Source: Acidovorax temperans (lineage in GTDB: Bacteria > Pseudomonadota > Gammaproteobacteria > Burkholderiales > Burkholderiaceae_C). Taken from it: DNA of 64,000 nucleotides. The position numbers were made by a program, and so were the translations under genes. The notes beneath the pieces are model-generated. The model had not been told where the DNA came from. It saw only the letters and a list, made by a program, of their open reading frames with translations, and searched no databases. Of this stretch, positions 46,628 through 55,925 are shown piece after piece (positions within the stretch are counted from its first letter, which is position 1; every line of letters begins with the position of its first letter). Location: contig NZ_VFPV01000001.1 in NCBI RefSeq assembly GCF_006716905.1, forward strand, positions 1,490,001 through 1,554,000, read 5' to 3'.

Positions 46628-49401
46628 CAAACGCCTGCCTTCAAGTCTGAGTAGATACCTTGGGCGGCCGCAGCATCGCCCTCGCAATGCTGGGCCTTCA
46701 CATCCAGGTACATGAATGCCAGTGCCGAACCAGCCGCAGATGCATAGATCTTGACAATGGCCTGGCGCAACTCGTGCATCAATACGTCAGACGAAGACCC
46801 GTAGGTTTGCCCGGCGAAGTGAGCAAAATGGTCCAGCCGCCCTAAAAATGCATCCAGGAAATGTTGCGCTTCCTTGGATTCACTCGTTCTGAGCGGCCCC
46901 CCAAGCAAGTTCGCCTGCTGCTGACGGAACTGCTGCAGCCAGGCATCAAGACGAGCGTCACCCAACTGCAACTCTCCCTGGGTTTCGATGCGTGCAAATT
47001 TGCCACGCCATTCGTCACTCCATTGGCGCAGCATGACTGCAACGCTTTGGCCTTCTGCGGATGGAGGCGCCGCCAACCACCGCGACAAATGCACCGCCAT
47101 CGAGAGCACACCGGCAAAAAGCCCGCGTTGGGAGTGGATGCGGGGGTACTCGAAATCAGGAAACAGACCCACGAGAAAGACCACATCGACAAACGACCGC
47201 TTGAGGTAGTAGTACGCGGGCCGATTGTGTGAGTGAATTACCTTGACGGAAGCGAGCATCGCCACGCGGTAGCCGTCCTGGATCAGCCGAATGCCGAGGT
47301 CCAAGTCCTCAGCATAGTCGCCACGGTAGCGATACTGCTGAAATACACCGCGGCCGATCATGCAGGAGACATCACTCAACTGCCCCTGGGAGCGCAGAGA
47401 CATGTGTCCGGCCTCTCGGAATTCCCCAACGCGATCGTAATGCAAGCATCCCAGGAATTGGTAGTGCGTGTGGATCATGGAGTCATACATGACATCGCTG
47501 TCGCTGCGGCTGTACTCAGCACACGACGCAGCCACCACTTTGTCTGCCGCATGATCTTTCAGAAACTGGACCATGCCCGCCATCCAATGGTCGCCGATGG
47601 GGTACGCGTCTTGAACCATGAACAGCAGGTAGTCACCGCTGGCAGTGTCGGCCCCGCGGTTGCGGGCATAGCTGTGCGAGAACTCCGATGGCAGTATCTC
47701 TACCACCACACAGCCGGCATTTTTGGCAGTACTCACCGTGCCATCTTTCGAGCCGGAGTCCACCACAACGACTTCAATGCGTCCAATGCCTTTTTGGGCA
47801 AACAGCTTCTGAAGAAGCCACCCAAACTCTTGACCCGCATTCAGGGTTGGAATGACCACAGAAATGCTGACATCAGGATGCAGCAGGGGGGACGGCAGCA
47901 ACTCAGGGTGCAGGCGCAACTCCCGTTTCACGCTGTTAGCGTGAAGGAACTCTGGCGCGTGAGACAGCACGCCCTGCCCGGTCAGCAAACCAGGCCGCGC
48001 ACGCAGATGACGCAAGTAATAAGGCGTGCGCCGGATCACCCCAGCGATCCCATGCCGGTTCAATTGAGTTCGCAGCATATCCAGAGCTCGCTTGGGGCGA
48101 GACACTCTCACACTCGCCAGCCCGCCACCAAGGATGCGGCGTACACCCCGCAGTGGCCGGGTTAGTCGCCAGGACTTTGAATGCAATATTCCCGTCAACT
48201 CTGCACGCAATGCATTGATAGTCGCTTGCTGCGCATCCATAGAGGCCCGCCCGGCCTCAATAGCGACTTGCTGCGATTCAATAGTGGCTCGCGCTGACTC
48301 AATAGTGACTTGCTGCGATTCAATAGTGGCTCGCGCTGACTCAATAGCGACTTGCTGCGATTCAATGGTGGTTCGCGCTGACTCAATAGTGACTTGCTGC
48401 GATTCAATGGTGGTTTGCTGGGATTGGATGATGCCTTGGTGAGACTCTTGCAACTGCAAGAAACGCCGTTGCTGCGCAGCCTCGTTTTCAGCGGCAGCGT
48501 AGTGCAGCTCCCTGAGCGCGGATTCTCTTGCGCTGATCACCTGGTGCAGGTTCAAGGCCTCTTTCTGCGCCTCTTCAATCGTGGCGTACAGCTTCAAGGA
48601 TGTCGCATCTCTGTCATCAATGGCCTGCGTCAGGTGTTCACACCGATCGGAAAGAAACTGATTGGTTAAGCGCAATTCAAATTCAGCGCCCAACCGAGCA
48701 AATAGCTTGCGCATCACCTCCCAGTGCGAATTGCCTGCCTGCTCTGCCATGGAAGCCAGACTGGGGTGTCTGTCCGTTCCCACCAGCAGAACGCCCAAAC
48801 CGTTGGAGTGCGTGAAGTTGAAGCCAGGGTACTGCTGCGCCAGCTCTTGCCAGAGCCGATGAACACCGAAATCGTCACGATGAACGCAGGTGTCATGAAA
48901 AAGCACTACACCACGGTCAGACAGCTTGGGCAGCCATGTTTCGAAATCATGTTTGACTGCCTCGTAGGTATGCAATCCATCGATGTGCAATAAGTCGACG
49001 CTCCCAGGAGCAAAGTCTTCCAAGGCCTGATCGAAGGTTTTTCTGAGCAACGTGGAAAAGCTGCCGTACAAAGGATCATGGTATGCACGCAACTGCTCGT
49101 AAACGCTATCGTCATAGCGCCCAGCATGCTCATCGCCCTGCCATGTATCCACTGCGTAGGCCTTGGTTGGGGAAGACGCCTCTTCGATGGACTGACAAAA
49201 GGCACAGTAGGAATTGCCTGTGTGCGTACCCAGCTCGACCAAAACCCTGGGTTTGATTTGGTGGATTAGCCACGCGGCAAAAGGAATGTGCCCCGCCCAA
49301 GGGTTGGGCAGCACCAAACGCCGTGGCTCTACCAGTGAAACGGCCAAATCTGTATTGTTCATTTTTTGTAAGACATAGAGTCGCGCAACATTCCAGGCCA
49401 T
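46627..49401 (-). CDS. Fusion protein: methyltransferase, heptad-repeat coiled coil and family 2 glycosyltransferase
   Basis: Large protein of 924 aa in the O-antigen operon. Residues about 25-215 are a class I SAM methyltransferase of the Methyltransf_24 type (VLVELGTHTGNSYCAF, then DLLHIDGLHTYEAVKHD). Residues about 250-400 are predicted coiled coil with a near-perfect heptad repeat (TIESQQV / TIESARA). Residues about 505-740 are a GT-A glycosyltransferase (SVVIPTLNAGQEFGWLLQKL, VVVDSGSKDGT, MVQDAYPIG). The rest is unassigned. The ATG at 49401 follows the wzt stop by 7 bp; ATG 49362 is an alternative. The layout resembles WbdA/WbdD-style chain-length and capping proteins that use a coiled-coil ruler (inference). 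Confidence 0.82.
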   Translation of the reverse strand: MAWNVARLYVLQKMNNTDLAVSLVEPRRLVLPNPWAGHIPFAAWLIHQIKPRVLVELGTHTGNSYCAFCQSIEEASSPTKAYAVDTWQGDEHAGRYDDSVYEQLRAYHDPLYGSFSTLLRKTFDQALEDFAPGSVDLLHIDGLHTYEAVKHDFETWLPKLSDRGVVLFHDTCVHRDDFGVHRLWQELAQQYPGFNFTHSNGLGVLLVGTDRHPSLASMAEQAGNSHWEVMRKLFARLGAEFELRLTNQFLSDRCEHLTQAIDDRDATSLKLYATIEEAQKEALNLHQVISARESALRELHYAAAENEAAQQRRFLQLQESHQGIIQSQQTTIESQQVTIESARTTIESQQVAIESARATIESQQVTIESARATIESQQVAIEAGRASMDAQQATINALRAELTGILHSKSWRLTRPLRGVRRILGGGLASVRVSRPKRALDMLRTQLNRHGIAGVIRRTPYYLRHLRARPGLLTGQGVLSHAPEFLHANSVKRELRLHPELLPSPLLHPDVSISVVIPTLNAGQEFGWLLQKLFAQKGIGRIEVVVVDSGSKDGTVSTAKNAGCVVVEILPSEFSHSYARNRGADTASGDYLLFMVQDAYPIGDHWMAGMVQFLKDHAADKVVAASCAEYSRSDSDVMYDSMIHTHYQFLGCLHYDRVGEFREAGHMSLRSQGQLSDVSCMIGRGVFQQYRYRGDYAEDLDLGIRLIQDGYRVAMLASVKVIHSHNRPAYYYLKRSFVDVVFLVGLFPDFEYPRIHSQRGLFAGVLSMAVHLSRWLAAPPSAEGQSVAVMLRQWSDEWRGKFARIETQGELQLGDARLDAWLQQFRQQQANLLGGPLRTSESKEAQHFLDAFLGRLDHFAHFAGQTYGSSSDVLMHELRQAIVKIYASAAGSALAFMYLDVKAQHCEGDAAAAQGIYSDLKAGV
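48252..48420. repeat. 42-bp tandem repeats encoding a heptad coiled coil
   Basis: About four units of a 42-bp repeat, each two 21-bp halves (plus strand: GACTTGCTGCGATTCAATAG and GTGGCTCGCGCTGACTCAAT). Units differ by only a few bases. They encode alternating T-I-E-S-Q-Q-V and T/A-I-E-S-A-R-A/T heptads. Such near-identical in-frame repeats can change number by slippage or recombination, altering coiled-coil length in 14-residue steps. Confidence 0.9.
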
Positions 49402-49408
49402 TCCCAGC

Positions 49409-50809
49409 CTACGGCAAGTCGGCTGGCAAAACGTCTAGAGAAATCCGGCGCATCGGGATACCGACCAGCCCGGCAGATGCACTGGTTGATTCTGATTTGA
49501 ACTGGAGCGCATCGTGCATCCAGTGGTGCTGCACATGCTCTTGTTGTGTTCCGTCAGCAAGCGCGACGGTGATTGTGTAGTCACCCACGGGCATTCGAGG
49601 CATTTCGAATGAAAAGGTGGCACAGACCGTTTCACCGGCACGGCAGGCGGGAACGCTGTCCAGATAGGCCAGATAGGTGTTGTCACCAAAAAGCGCCTGC
49701 CCTGTTCGGTCGTTCACATAAAACCCGATGATCGGAGAGCGCAGAGGCCGGTGGCAAATGGCTTCCACCTTCAGGCTGACCGACTCGCCTCCCACCACCC
49801 AACTCAAAGGGCGGCCCTGCCTGTCCAGAAACTGCACGTTGGAGATTTCACCGCCTCGCTCACCAAATGATGCGGAGTCTGGCTGGAACTCGAACACCCG
49901 GATGTCATTGCGCAAAGGGCTGGCGTTCAGAAAGTCGCGGCGCTGATCATGAAAAGGCAAGTCGGTAGCGTTAAGGCGTGCGCCTGATGGGCGAACCACG
50001 GGCTCGGCACTCTTGCCTTGCTGCTCCTCGTAAAAAGCCTGCAGATACAAATCACAAACTTCCTTGGCCGGACCACTCTCAACGAGTTGGCCCTTTTCTA
50101 TCCAGATCACCTTATCGCACAGGCTTTTGACCGCTGCGGTGTCATGGCTGACGAAAAGCACGGTGCCCTGCTGCATGAAACTGCGCAAGAAGCGCATGCA
50201 CTTCTGGGTGAAGAAGGCATCCCCTACAGCGAGTGCCTCGTCGATGACAAGGATATCCGCATCCACATGCGCAATCACAGCAAATGCCAAGCGCACCAAC
50301 ATGCCGCTGGAGTAGGTTTTGACAGGCTGATCCATGAATTCACCGATGTCAGCAAAAGCTTCGATATCGGCAAATTTTTCGCGCGTGCGCTCTTCGCTCT
50401 GGCCAAGGACACCAGCATTGAAAAAGACATTCTCGCGGCCGGTGAACTCTGGATTGAAGCCTGAACCCAACTCCAACAGCGCAGCCACACGGCCACGCAC
50501 TTCCACATGCCCTGCTGTGGGATGCAGGGTGCCACAGATCATCTGCAACAGGGTGGATTTACCCGAGCCGTTTCGACCAATGATGCCTACAGTCTGGCCT
50601 TTGCGAATTTCAAACGAGACATCGCGCAAGGCCCAGAACTCCCGGTAATAGCGTTGTACGTCCCGGCCCAACCAACGCTGCACGCGAGGCTGCAAAAACT
50701 GCCGTAGCCGCTGGCCTGGGGAGTTATAAATCTGAAAGCACTTCTGCAGGCCTTGGACTTGTATGACCGTATCGTTGTCCGAGTTCAGCGCCTGGGGTTC
50801 ATAGGACAT
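49409..50809 (-). CDS. wzt: O-antigen ABC exporter ATP-binding protein with C-terminal carbohydrate-binding domain
   Basis: ATPase subunit (466 aa) of the ABC-dependent O-antigen exporter. Walker A IGRNGSGKST, signature YSSGMLVRLAFA, and Walker B ILVIDEALAVGD lie in residues 20-260. The extra 200-residue C-terminus is the Wzt-type beta-sandwich that recognises the capped end of the glycan. AAGGGG seven bases upstream of ATG 50807-50809 fixes the start, which overlaps wzm by 11 bp. The fusion gene downstream may make the cap that it recognises. Confidence 0.92.
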   Translation of the reverse strand: MSYEPQALNSDNDTVIQVQGLQKCFQIYNSPGQRLRQFLQPRVQRWLGRDVQRYYREFWALRDVSFEIRKGQTVGIIGRNGSGKSTLLQMICGTLHPTAGHVEVRGRVAALLELGSGFNPEFTGRENVFFNAGVLGQSEERTREKFADIEAFADIGEFMDQPVKTYSSGMLVRLAFAVIAHVDADILVIDEALAVGDAFFTQKCMRFLRSFMQQGTVLFVSHDTAAVKSLCDKVIWIEKGQLVESGPAKEVCDLYLQAFYEEQQGKSAEPVVRPSGARLNATDLPFHDQRRDFLNASPLRNDIRVFEFQPDSASFGERGGEISNVQFLDRQGRPLSWVVGGESVSLKVEAICHRPLRSPIIGFYVNDRTGQALFGDNTYLAYLDSVPACRAGETVCATFSFEMPRMPVGDYTITVALADGTQQEHVQHHWMHDALQFKSESTSASAGLVGIPMRRISLDVLPADLP

Positions 50810-51626
50810 CTGCAAACCCCTTGCGTGTTTTCTGAAACCAGGCGAACCCCAGCCAAGCGGTAGCTATGGAGGCAAGGCTGTAAACAGCCAAACCTTGCCA
50901 ATCAGGCAAGCGCCCCCACACCACGACCTCACGCACTTGCTCGATCACAAAAGTCAAAGGATTGAGGTGCATCCAGGGTTGCAAATCAGGTGGCAAAGAT
51001 TGCACCGGAAAAAACACTGGGGACATGAACAACATCACGGAAGTGACCAAGCTGATGGTCTGCCCCACATCGCGCACAAACACACCCAAGGATGCCAACC
51101 ACCAGGCAAGCCCCAGCGTCAACAACAAAAACGGTAGCAACACCACAGGCAGCAGCAGTGCGGTGATCGGCAAGCTGCCTTGAAAAACCAACTGGGCCGC
51201 GATGAGCACCACCACACTGACCAGAGCATGGAACGTGGCGGACAGCAGCTGCACTACCGGCAGTATTTCCAAGGGAAACACAACCTTCTTGACATAGTTG
51301 ACGTTACCAAGCACCAGCTGTGGCGCCCGATTGATGACATCGGAAAACAGCGTGTGAACAATCAACCCGGCAAACAGCACCACAGCGAACTGGGTCTTGG
51401 ACTCCTCACTCGTTCCCCAGCGCGCCTGAAACACTACGGAAAACACGAAGGTGTAGATCGCCAACATGAACAGTGGCGTGATGAATGACCACGCGAGCCC
51501 CATCGCCGAGCCCTTGTAGCGTCCGATGATTTCGCGCTGACCCATGCGAGCAATCAATTGCCGGTTTGCCCAAAGGGAACGCACAGCCCCCACGGGGGAG
51601 GCTGACGCTGTAGCGTGAGGATTCAT
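50799..51626 (-). CDS. wzm: O-antigen ABC exporter permease
   Basis: Membrane subunit (275 aa) of the exporter, ABC2 family, with six hydrophobic segments and the N-terminal amphipathic region typical of Wzm (REIIGRYKGSAMGLAWSFIT). It overlaps rmlC by 4 bp upstream and wzt by 11 bp downstream. ATG 51624-51626 was chosen; the longer frame begins within rmlC. Confidence 0.9.
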   Translation of the reverse strand: MNPHATASASPVGAVRSLWANRQLIARMGQREIIGRYKGSAMGLAWSFITPLFMLAIYTFVFSVVFQARWGTSEESKTQFAVVLFAGLIVHTLFSDVINRAPQLVLGNVNYVKKVVFPLEILPVVQLLSATFHALVSVVVLIAAQLVFQGSLPITALLLPVVLLPFLLLTLGLAWWLASLGVFVRDVGQTISLVTSVMLFMSPVFFPVQSLPPDLQPWMHLNPLTFVIEQVREVVVWGRLPDWQGLAVYSLASIATAWLGFAWFQKTRKGFADVL

Positions 51627-52168
51627 GGAAGCTCTGCCTGAGCCAAGGACAAACCCACTGCGTCTTTGGCCGAGAGCAACGGGGTCATACCATCCAGACG
51701 CCAATCAATCGCCAGATCCGGGTCATTCCACGCGATGCAGCGCTCAAATTGCGGCGCATAGTAGTCGGTGGTTTTGTACAAAAACTCGGCGATGTCACTG
51801 AGCACCACAAACCCATGCGCAAATCCGGGCGGCACCCAGAGCTGACGGTGGTTGTCGGCACTCAGCACCTCACCCACCCACTGACCGAAAGTGGGCGAAC
51901 TTTTACGGATGTCCACCGCCACATCGAAGACAGCACCCTGTGCCACACGGACCAGCTTGCCCTGGGGCTGCTGGATCTGGTAATGCAAGCCACGCAGCAC
52001 ACCCTTGGCACTGCGGCTGTGGTTGTCCTGCACGAACTGGTGATTGGTGCCCGTGGCCTCGTTAAAGGCCTTCTGGTTGAAGCTTTCAAAGAAGAACCCT
52101 CGGGCGTCGCCAAACACTTTGGGCTCAATCAGCACCACTTCAGGAATGGCCAGTCGCGTTGCTTTCAT
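51623..52168 (-). CDS. rmlC: dTDP-4-dehydrorhamnose 3,5-epimerase
   Basis: Cupin enzyme (181 aa) for the third step of dTDP-L-rhamnose synthesis. Catalytic His in VLRGLHYQ and the characteristic LWVPPGFAHGFVVLSD are present, and the N-terminal GDARGFFFESFNQ is standard. It overlaps rmlA and wzm by 1-4 bp in a tightly packed operon. Confidence 0.96.
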   Translation of the reverse strand: MKATRLAIPEVVLIEPKVFGDARGFFFESFNQKAFNEATGTNHQFVQDNHSRSAKGVLRGLHYQIQQPQGKLVRVAQGAVFDVAVDIRKSSPTFGQWVGEVLSADNHRQLWVPPGFAHGFVVLSDIAEFLYKTTDYYAPQFERCIAWNDPDLAIDWRLDGMTPLLSAKDAVGLSLAQAELP

Positions 52169-53058
52169 CAGTACACCGTCTCTTTCAGAATTCGTTGCAG
52201 GTACTGCCCATACCCGTTTTTGGTAAGCGGCTTGGCCAGCTTCTCCAACTGAGCCGCATCAATCCACCCATAGCGCCACGCAATCTCTTCCGGGCAGGCA
52301 ATTTTGAGGCCCTGGCGGTGCTCCAGGGTGGCGATGAATTGGCCGGCTTCGAGCAGGCTTTCGTGCGTGCCGGTGTCCAGCCAGGCGTAGCCACGGCCCA
52401 TGATTTCGACGTTGAGCCGGCCTTGCTCGAGATACAGGCGGTTCAGGTCGGTGATTTCGTATTCACCGCGAGCGGAGGGTTTGAGGCTCTTGGCTAGGTC
52501 TACGACCTGGTTGTCATAGAAGTACAGGCCGGTGACGGCGTAGCTGGACTTGGGGGCCTGGGGTTTTTCTTCGAGGCTCAGCACTTTGCCCTGGGCATCG
52601 AATTCGGCGACGCCGTAGCGCTCGGGGTCGTGCACGTGGTAGGCGAAGACGCTGGCGCCTTGTTCGCGCTGCATGGCGTTGCCCAGCAGTTCGTGGAAGT
52701 CGTGGCCGTAGAAGATGTTGTCGCCCAGCACCAGGGCTGAGGGGGAGTTGCCGACGAATTGTTCACCGATCACAAAGGCCTGGGCCAGGCCGTCGGGGCT
52801 GGCTTGCACGGCGTATTGCAGGTTCAGCCCCCATTGGCTGCCGTCGCCCAACAGTTGCTCAAAGCGCGGGGTGTCTTGCGGGGTACTGATGATGAGGATG
52901 TCGCGGATGCCCGCCAGCATGAGGGTGCTGAGCGGGTAGTAGATCATGGGCTTGTCGTACACCGGCAGCAGTTGCTTGCTGATGGCCAGCGTGGCCGGGT
53001 GCAGCCGGGTGCCTGAGCCGCCGGCGAGGATGATGCCCTTGCGTGTGGGTGTTGTCAT
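52168..53058 (-). CDS. rmlA: Glucose-1-phosphate thymidylyltransferase
   Basis: First enzyme (296 aa) of dTDP-rhamnose synthesis, joining dTTP and glucose-1-phosphate. Motifs: [50 protein letters not shown]. Start [14 protein letters not shown] at 53056-53058, 14 bp after the rmlD stop; a longer frame runs back into rmlD and was not used. Confidence 0.97.
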   Translation of the reverse strand: MTTPTRKGIILAGGSGTRLHPATLAISKQLLPVYDKPMIYYPLSTLMLAGIRDILIISTPQDTPRFEQLLGDGSQWGLNLQYAVQASPDGLAQAFVIGEQFVGNSPSALVLGDNIFYGHDFHELLGNAMQREQGASVFAYHVHDPERYGVAEFDAQGKVLSLEEKPQAPKSSYAVTGLYFYDNQVVDLAKSLKPSARGEYEITDLNRLYLEQGRLNVEIMGRGYAWLDTGTHESLLEAGQFIATLEHRQGLKIACPEEIAWRYGWIDAAQLEKLAKPLTKNGYGQYLQRILKETVY

Positions 53059-53072
53059 TGCGTGCGCTGAGG

Positions 53073-53951
53073 TCAGAGGATTTCGGCCAGCATGCGCGCC
53101 ACGCCCTGCTGCCAGGGCGGCAGGGTCAGGCCGAAGGTGGTTTGCAGTTTGCGCGTGTCCAGGCGCGAGTTGTGCGGGCGCCGCGCCGGGGTGGGGAAGC
53201 TGCTCGTGGGCACGGGCGCCACTTCGGTTGCTTTTATCTTGATAGCTTCTTGCGCTTGACTGGCAAGGTCTATGACGTATTTCGCATAGGAATGCCAGTT
53301 GGCCTCGCCGCCAGCGACGCAGTGGTACAGGCCACCTTCCTCGGGTCGCGCCTCCAGGTGGCGGATGGCATGGGCCGTCACGTCGGCCAGCAGGTCGGCG
53401 CCGGTGGGCGCGCCCCACTGGTCGTCGATCACCGTCAGGCGTTCGCGCTCCTGGGCCAGGCGCAGCATGGTCTTGGCAAAGTTGCCGCCGCGCGCGGCAT
53501 AGACCCAGCTGGTGCGCAGGATGAGGTGGCGGCACCCTGTCTGCTGGATGTGCTGTTCGCCCTCCAGCTTGGTGGCGCCGTAGACCGACAGCGGGGCCGG
53601 CGCATCGGTTTCCACCCAAGGCCGCGTGCCGCTGCCGTCGAACACGTAGTCGGTGCTGTAGTGAACCAGCCAGGCACCCAGGCGCGCAGCTTCTTCTGCC
53701 AGCACGCCGGGAGTGGTGGCATTGAGCAGCCGGGCAATCTCGGGTTCGCTCTCGGCCTTGTCCACGGCGGTGTGGGCGGCGGCGTTGACGATCACCTGGG
53801 GGCGCAGGGCGCGCACGGCCTGCGCCACGGCCTGGGGCTGTGTGAAGTCCGCCTCGTCATGGCCCAGCGCGGTGACCGGCCCCAGCACGGAAAGGCTGCG
53901 CTGCAGTTCCCAGCCAACCTGGCCGTTCTTGCCAAGGAGCAGGATGTTCAT
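53073..53951 (-). CDS. rmlD: dTDP-4-dehydrorhamnose reductase
   Basis: Last enzyme (292 aa) of dTDP-rhamnose synthesis. N-terminal [23 protein letters not shown] and the Y-x3-K motif in [10 protein letters not shown] mark an extended short-chain dehydrogenase. Residues about 226-242 ([15 protein letters not shown]) are encoded by a copy of the dispersed repeat; from memory of E. coli RmlD the region is only about two residues longer, so the repeat seems to have replaced rather than lengthened the sequence. It overlaps rmlB by 4 bp. Confidence 0.95.
   Translation of the reverse strand: MNILLLGKNGQVGWELQRSLSVLGPVTALGHDEADFTQPQAVAQAVRALRPQVIVNAAAHTAVDKAESEPEIARLLNATTPGVLAEEAARLGAWLVHYSTDYVFDGSGTRPWVETDAPAPLSVYGATKLEGEQHIQQTGCRHLILRTSWVYAARGGNFAKTMLRLAQERERLTVIDDQWGAPTGADLLADVTAHAIRHLEARPEEGGLYHCVAGGEANWHSYAKYVIDLASQAQEAIKIKATEVAPVPTSSFPTPARRPHNSRLDTRKLQTTFGLTLPPWQQGVARMLAEIL
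53227..53275. repeat. Dispersed palindromic repeat inside rmlD
   Basis: Family copy: lead GGTTGCTTTTATCTTG, core ATAGCTTCTTGCGCTTGA, spacer, CAAGGTCTATGAC (right arm degenerate). Read in frame on the minus strand it gives Q-A-Q-E-A-I-K-I-K in a surface region before the conserved [10 protein letters not shown]. Confidence 0.75.
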
Positions 53952-55015
53952 GCGGCAGCGCCTTCGTATTGCTTTTGCACCCACTCGCGGTAGGCACCGC
54001 TTTGCACCTGCGCCACCCACTCGGGGTTGTCCAGATACCACTGCACGGTCTTGCGGATGCCCGTGTCAAAGGTCTCGGCAGGCTTCCAGCCCAGCTCGCG
54101 CTCGATCTTGCGGGCATCGATGGCGTAGCGGCGGTCGTGGCCGGGGCGATCGGTGACGTAGGTGATCTGCGTCTTGTAGCTCTGGCCGTCGGCGCGGGGG
54201 CGCAGCTCGTCGAGCAGGGCGCACACGGTGTTGACGATCTCGATGTTGGGCTTTTCGTTCCAACCGCCCACGTTGTAGGTCTCACCCAGGCGCCCGGCTT
54301 CGAGCACGCGGCGGATGGCGCTGCAGTGGTCGCGCACGTACAGCCAGTCACGCACTTGCATGCCGTCGCCGTACACGGGCAGGTTTTTGCCTGCCAGGGC
54401 GTTGACGATCATGAGGGGGATGAGTTTTTCCGGGAAGTGCAGCGGGCCGTAGTTGTTGCTGCAGTTGGTGGTGAGCACCGGCAGGCCGTAGGTGTGGTGC
54501 CAGGCACGCACCAGGTGGTCGGATGCAGCCTTGCTGGCCGAGTACGGGCTGTTGGGCTCGTAGCGGTTGTCTTCGCTGAAGGCGGGATCGGTGGCCGAGA
54601 GGGTGCCATAGACCTCGTCGGTAGACACGTGCAGGAAGCGAAACGCTTCTTTTTTGATAGCTGGCAGCGCTTGCCAGTATTGCCTTGCAGCCTCTAAAAG
54701 CCTGAAAGTACCGACGACGTTGGTCTGGATGAAGTCTTCGGGGCCGTGGATGGAGCGGTCCACATGCGACTCGGCCGCGAAGTTGACGATGGCACGGGGC
54801 TGGTGCTCGGCCAGCAGGCGTTCGAGCAAGGCGGTGTCGCCAATGTCGCCCTGCACAAAGATGTGGCGGGGGTTGCCCTGCACGCTATCGAGGTTGTGCA
54901 GGTTGCCAGCGTAGGTGAGCTTGTCGAGGTTGACCACGGGCTCGTCGCCGTTGGCTATCCAGTCGAGCACGAAGTTGGCGCCAATGAAGCCGGCGCCGCC
55001 AGTTACCAAAATCAT
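53948..55015 (-). CDS. rmlB: dTDP-glucose 4,6-dehydratase
   Basis: Second enzyme (355 aa) of the pathway. [18 protein letters not shown] is the NAD-binding start, [11 protein letters not shown] carries the catalytic Thr/Asp/Glu, and [15 protein letters not shown] the Y-x3-K. It is the first gene of the rml-wzm-wzt operon on the minus strand. About residues 105-120 ([11 protein letters not shown]) match a dispersed repeat copy at the DNA level without changing protein length relative to E. coli RmlB. Confidence 0.97.
   Translation of the reverse strand: MILVTGGAGFIGANFVLDWIANGDEPVVNLDKLTYAGNLHNLDSVQGNPRHIFVQGDIGDTALLERLLAEHQPRAIVNFAAESHVDRSIHGPEDFIQTNVVGTFRLLEAARQYWQALPAIKKEAFRFLHVSTDEVYGTLSATDPAFSEDNRYEPNSPYSASKAASDHLVRAWHHTYGLPVLTTNCSNNYGPLHFPEKLIPLMIVNALAGKNLPVYGDGMQVRDWLYVRDHCSAIRRVLEAGRLGETYNVGGWNEKPNIEIVNTVCALLDELRPRADGQSYKTQITYVTDRPGHDRRYAIDARKIERELGWKPAETFDTGIRKTVQWYLDNPEWVAQVQSGAYREWVQKQYEGAAA
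54647..54710. repeat. Dispersed-repeat-like sequence inside rmlB
   Basis: Lead CGCTTCTTTTTTG, core ATAGCTGGCAGCGCTTGCCAG, then a degenerate right arm CTTGCAGCCTCTAAA. The left half fits the family well, the right half poorly. It is in the same frame and strand as the other coding copies (Q-A-L-P-A-I-K-K). Confidence 0.6.
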
Positions 55016-55219
55016 AGGATGGGCAGTGTTGATACGCCTGCAGGCGAAGCTGGCGATTATCCCATCCATGGCCCCTGGCCTGTAACAGGATTTGTGCCAG
55101 GGTGCGCCACTCGGCACCGCCAGACTCGCCGCTTTCTAGGCACACGCCCCTAACCCATGCGCCCCAACCCGCCGTACAGTGGAATGTGTTTGTTCACCAA
55201 CCGCCACAGGAGGCTCTAC

Positions 55220-55750
55220 ATGGCAACCAAGAAGTCTTTCCCCTTCGGTCCCGAAGACATGGCATCCGGCGCCGTTCCGTTCAGCGACGCCGTAAAGGAA
55301 TCGGCCCAGCAGATCTGGCTGGCCGGGCTGGGGGCGTTTTCCAAGGCGCAAGCCGAGGGCGGCAAGGTGTTTGAGGCGCTGGTCAAGGAAGGCGTGAGCA
55401 TGCAGCGCAAGACCCAGACGGTGGCAGAGGAAAAAATCACCGAAGCCGCCCAGCGCATGACCAGCGCAGCCACAGAGATGGGCTCGCGTGCTGCCGGTCA
55501 GTGGGACAAGCTGGAAACCATTTTTGAAGACCGCGTGGCCAAGGCCCTGGGCCGGCTGGGCATACCCACCGCACGCGACCTGCAGGCGCTGAACGAGCGC
55601 ATTGATGCGCTGACCCAGGAATTGGCCAAAAGCCGCAAGGCCCCGGCAGCGCGTACCGCCAAGACCGCAGGCAAAACTGCGGGCAAGCCAACGCCCCCCA
55701 CACCCGCCAAAAAGGCTGCACCCCGCGCCCGCAAGCCTGCCGCCAAGTAG
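55220..55750 (+). CDS. Phasin (PHA granule-associated protein, PhaI/PhaF type)
   Basis: Protein of 176 aa that coats polyhydroxyalkanoate granules. The amphipathic helical phasin region (QIWLAGLGAFSKAQAEGGKV, about residues 30-115) is followed by a coiled-coil segment and a histone-like Lys/Ala/Pro tail (AAKP-like, KTAGKPTPPTPAKKAA), which in PhaF contacts DNA. ACAGGAGG precedes the ATG at 55220. A hairpin follows the gene, and a TetR gene lies downstream. Confidence 0.9.
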   Translation: MATKKSFPFGPEDMASGAVPFSDAVKESAQQIWLAGLGAFSKAQAEGGKVFEALVKEGVSMQRKTQTVAEEKITEAAQRMTSAATEMGSRAAGQWDKLETIFEDRVAKALGRLGIPTARDLQALNERIDALTQELAKSRKAPAARTAKTAGKTAGKPTPPTPAKKAAPRARKPAAK

Positions 55751-55761
55751 GCGTCTGCCCC

Positions 55762-55791
55762 GGCCTTGCGCGAAGCCCAGCGCGCAAGGCC
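55762..55791 (+). terminator. Hairpin after the phasin gene
   Basis: Perfect 11-bp stem GGCCTTGCGCG / CGCGCAAGGCC with an 8-base loop, 12 bp after the phasin stop. It lacks a T run, so it may terminate weakly or stabilise the mRNA end. Confidence 0.5.
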
Positions 55792-55925
55792 CGCACGCAG
55801 CCAAGCCGACACTGGCCGGGAAACCCCCAAGCATTGCTGCGATGAATGCTGCATCGCAGCAAATAGGGCTGCGTTAGAGTGGTGGGCACAGACGCATCCC
55901 ACTCAGCGCGAAAAGGGCAACTCCC

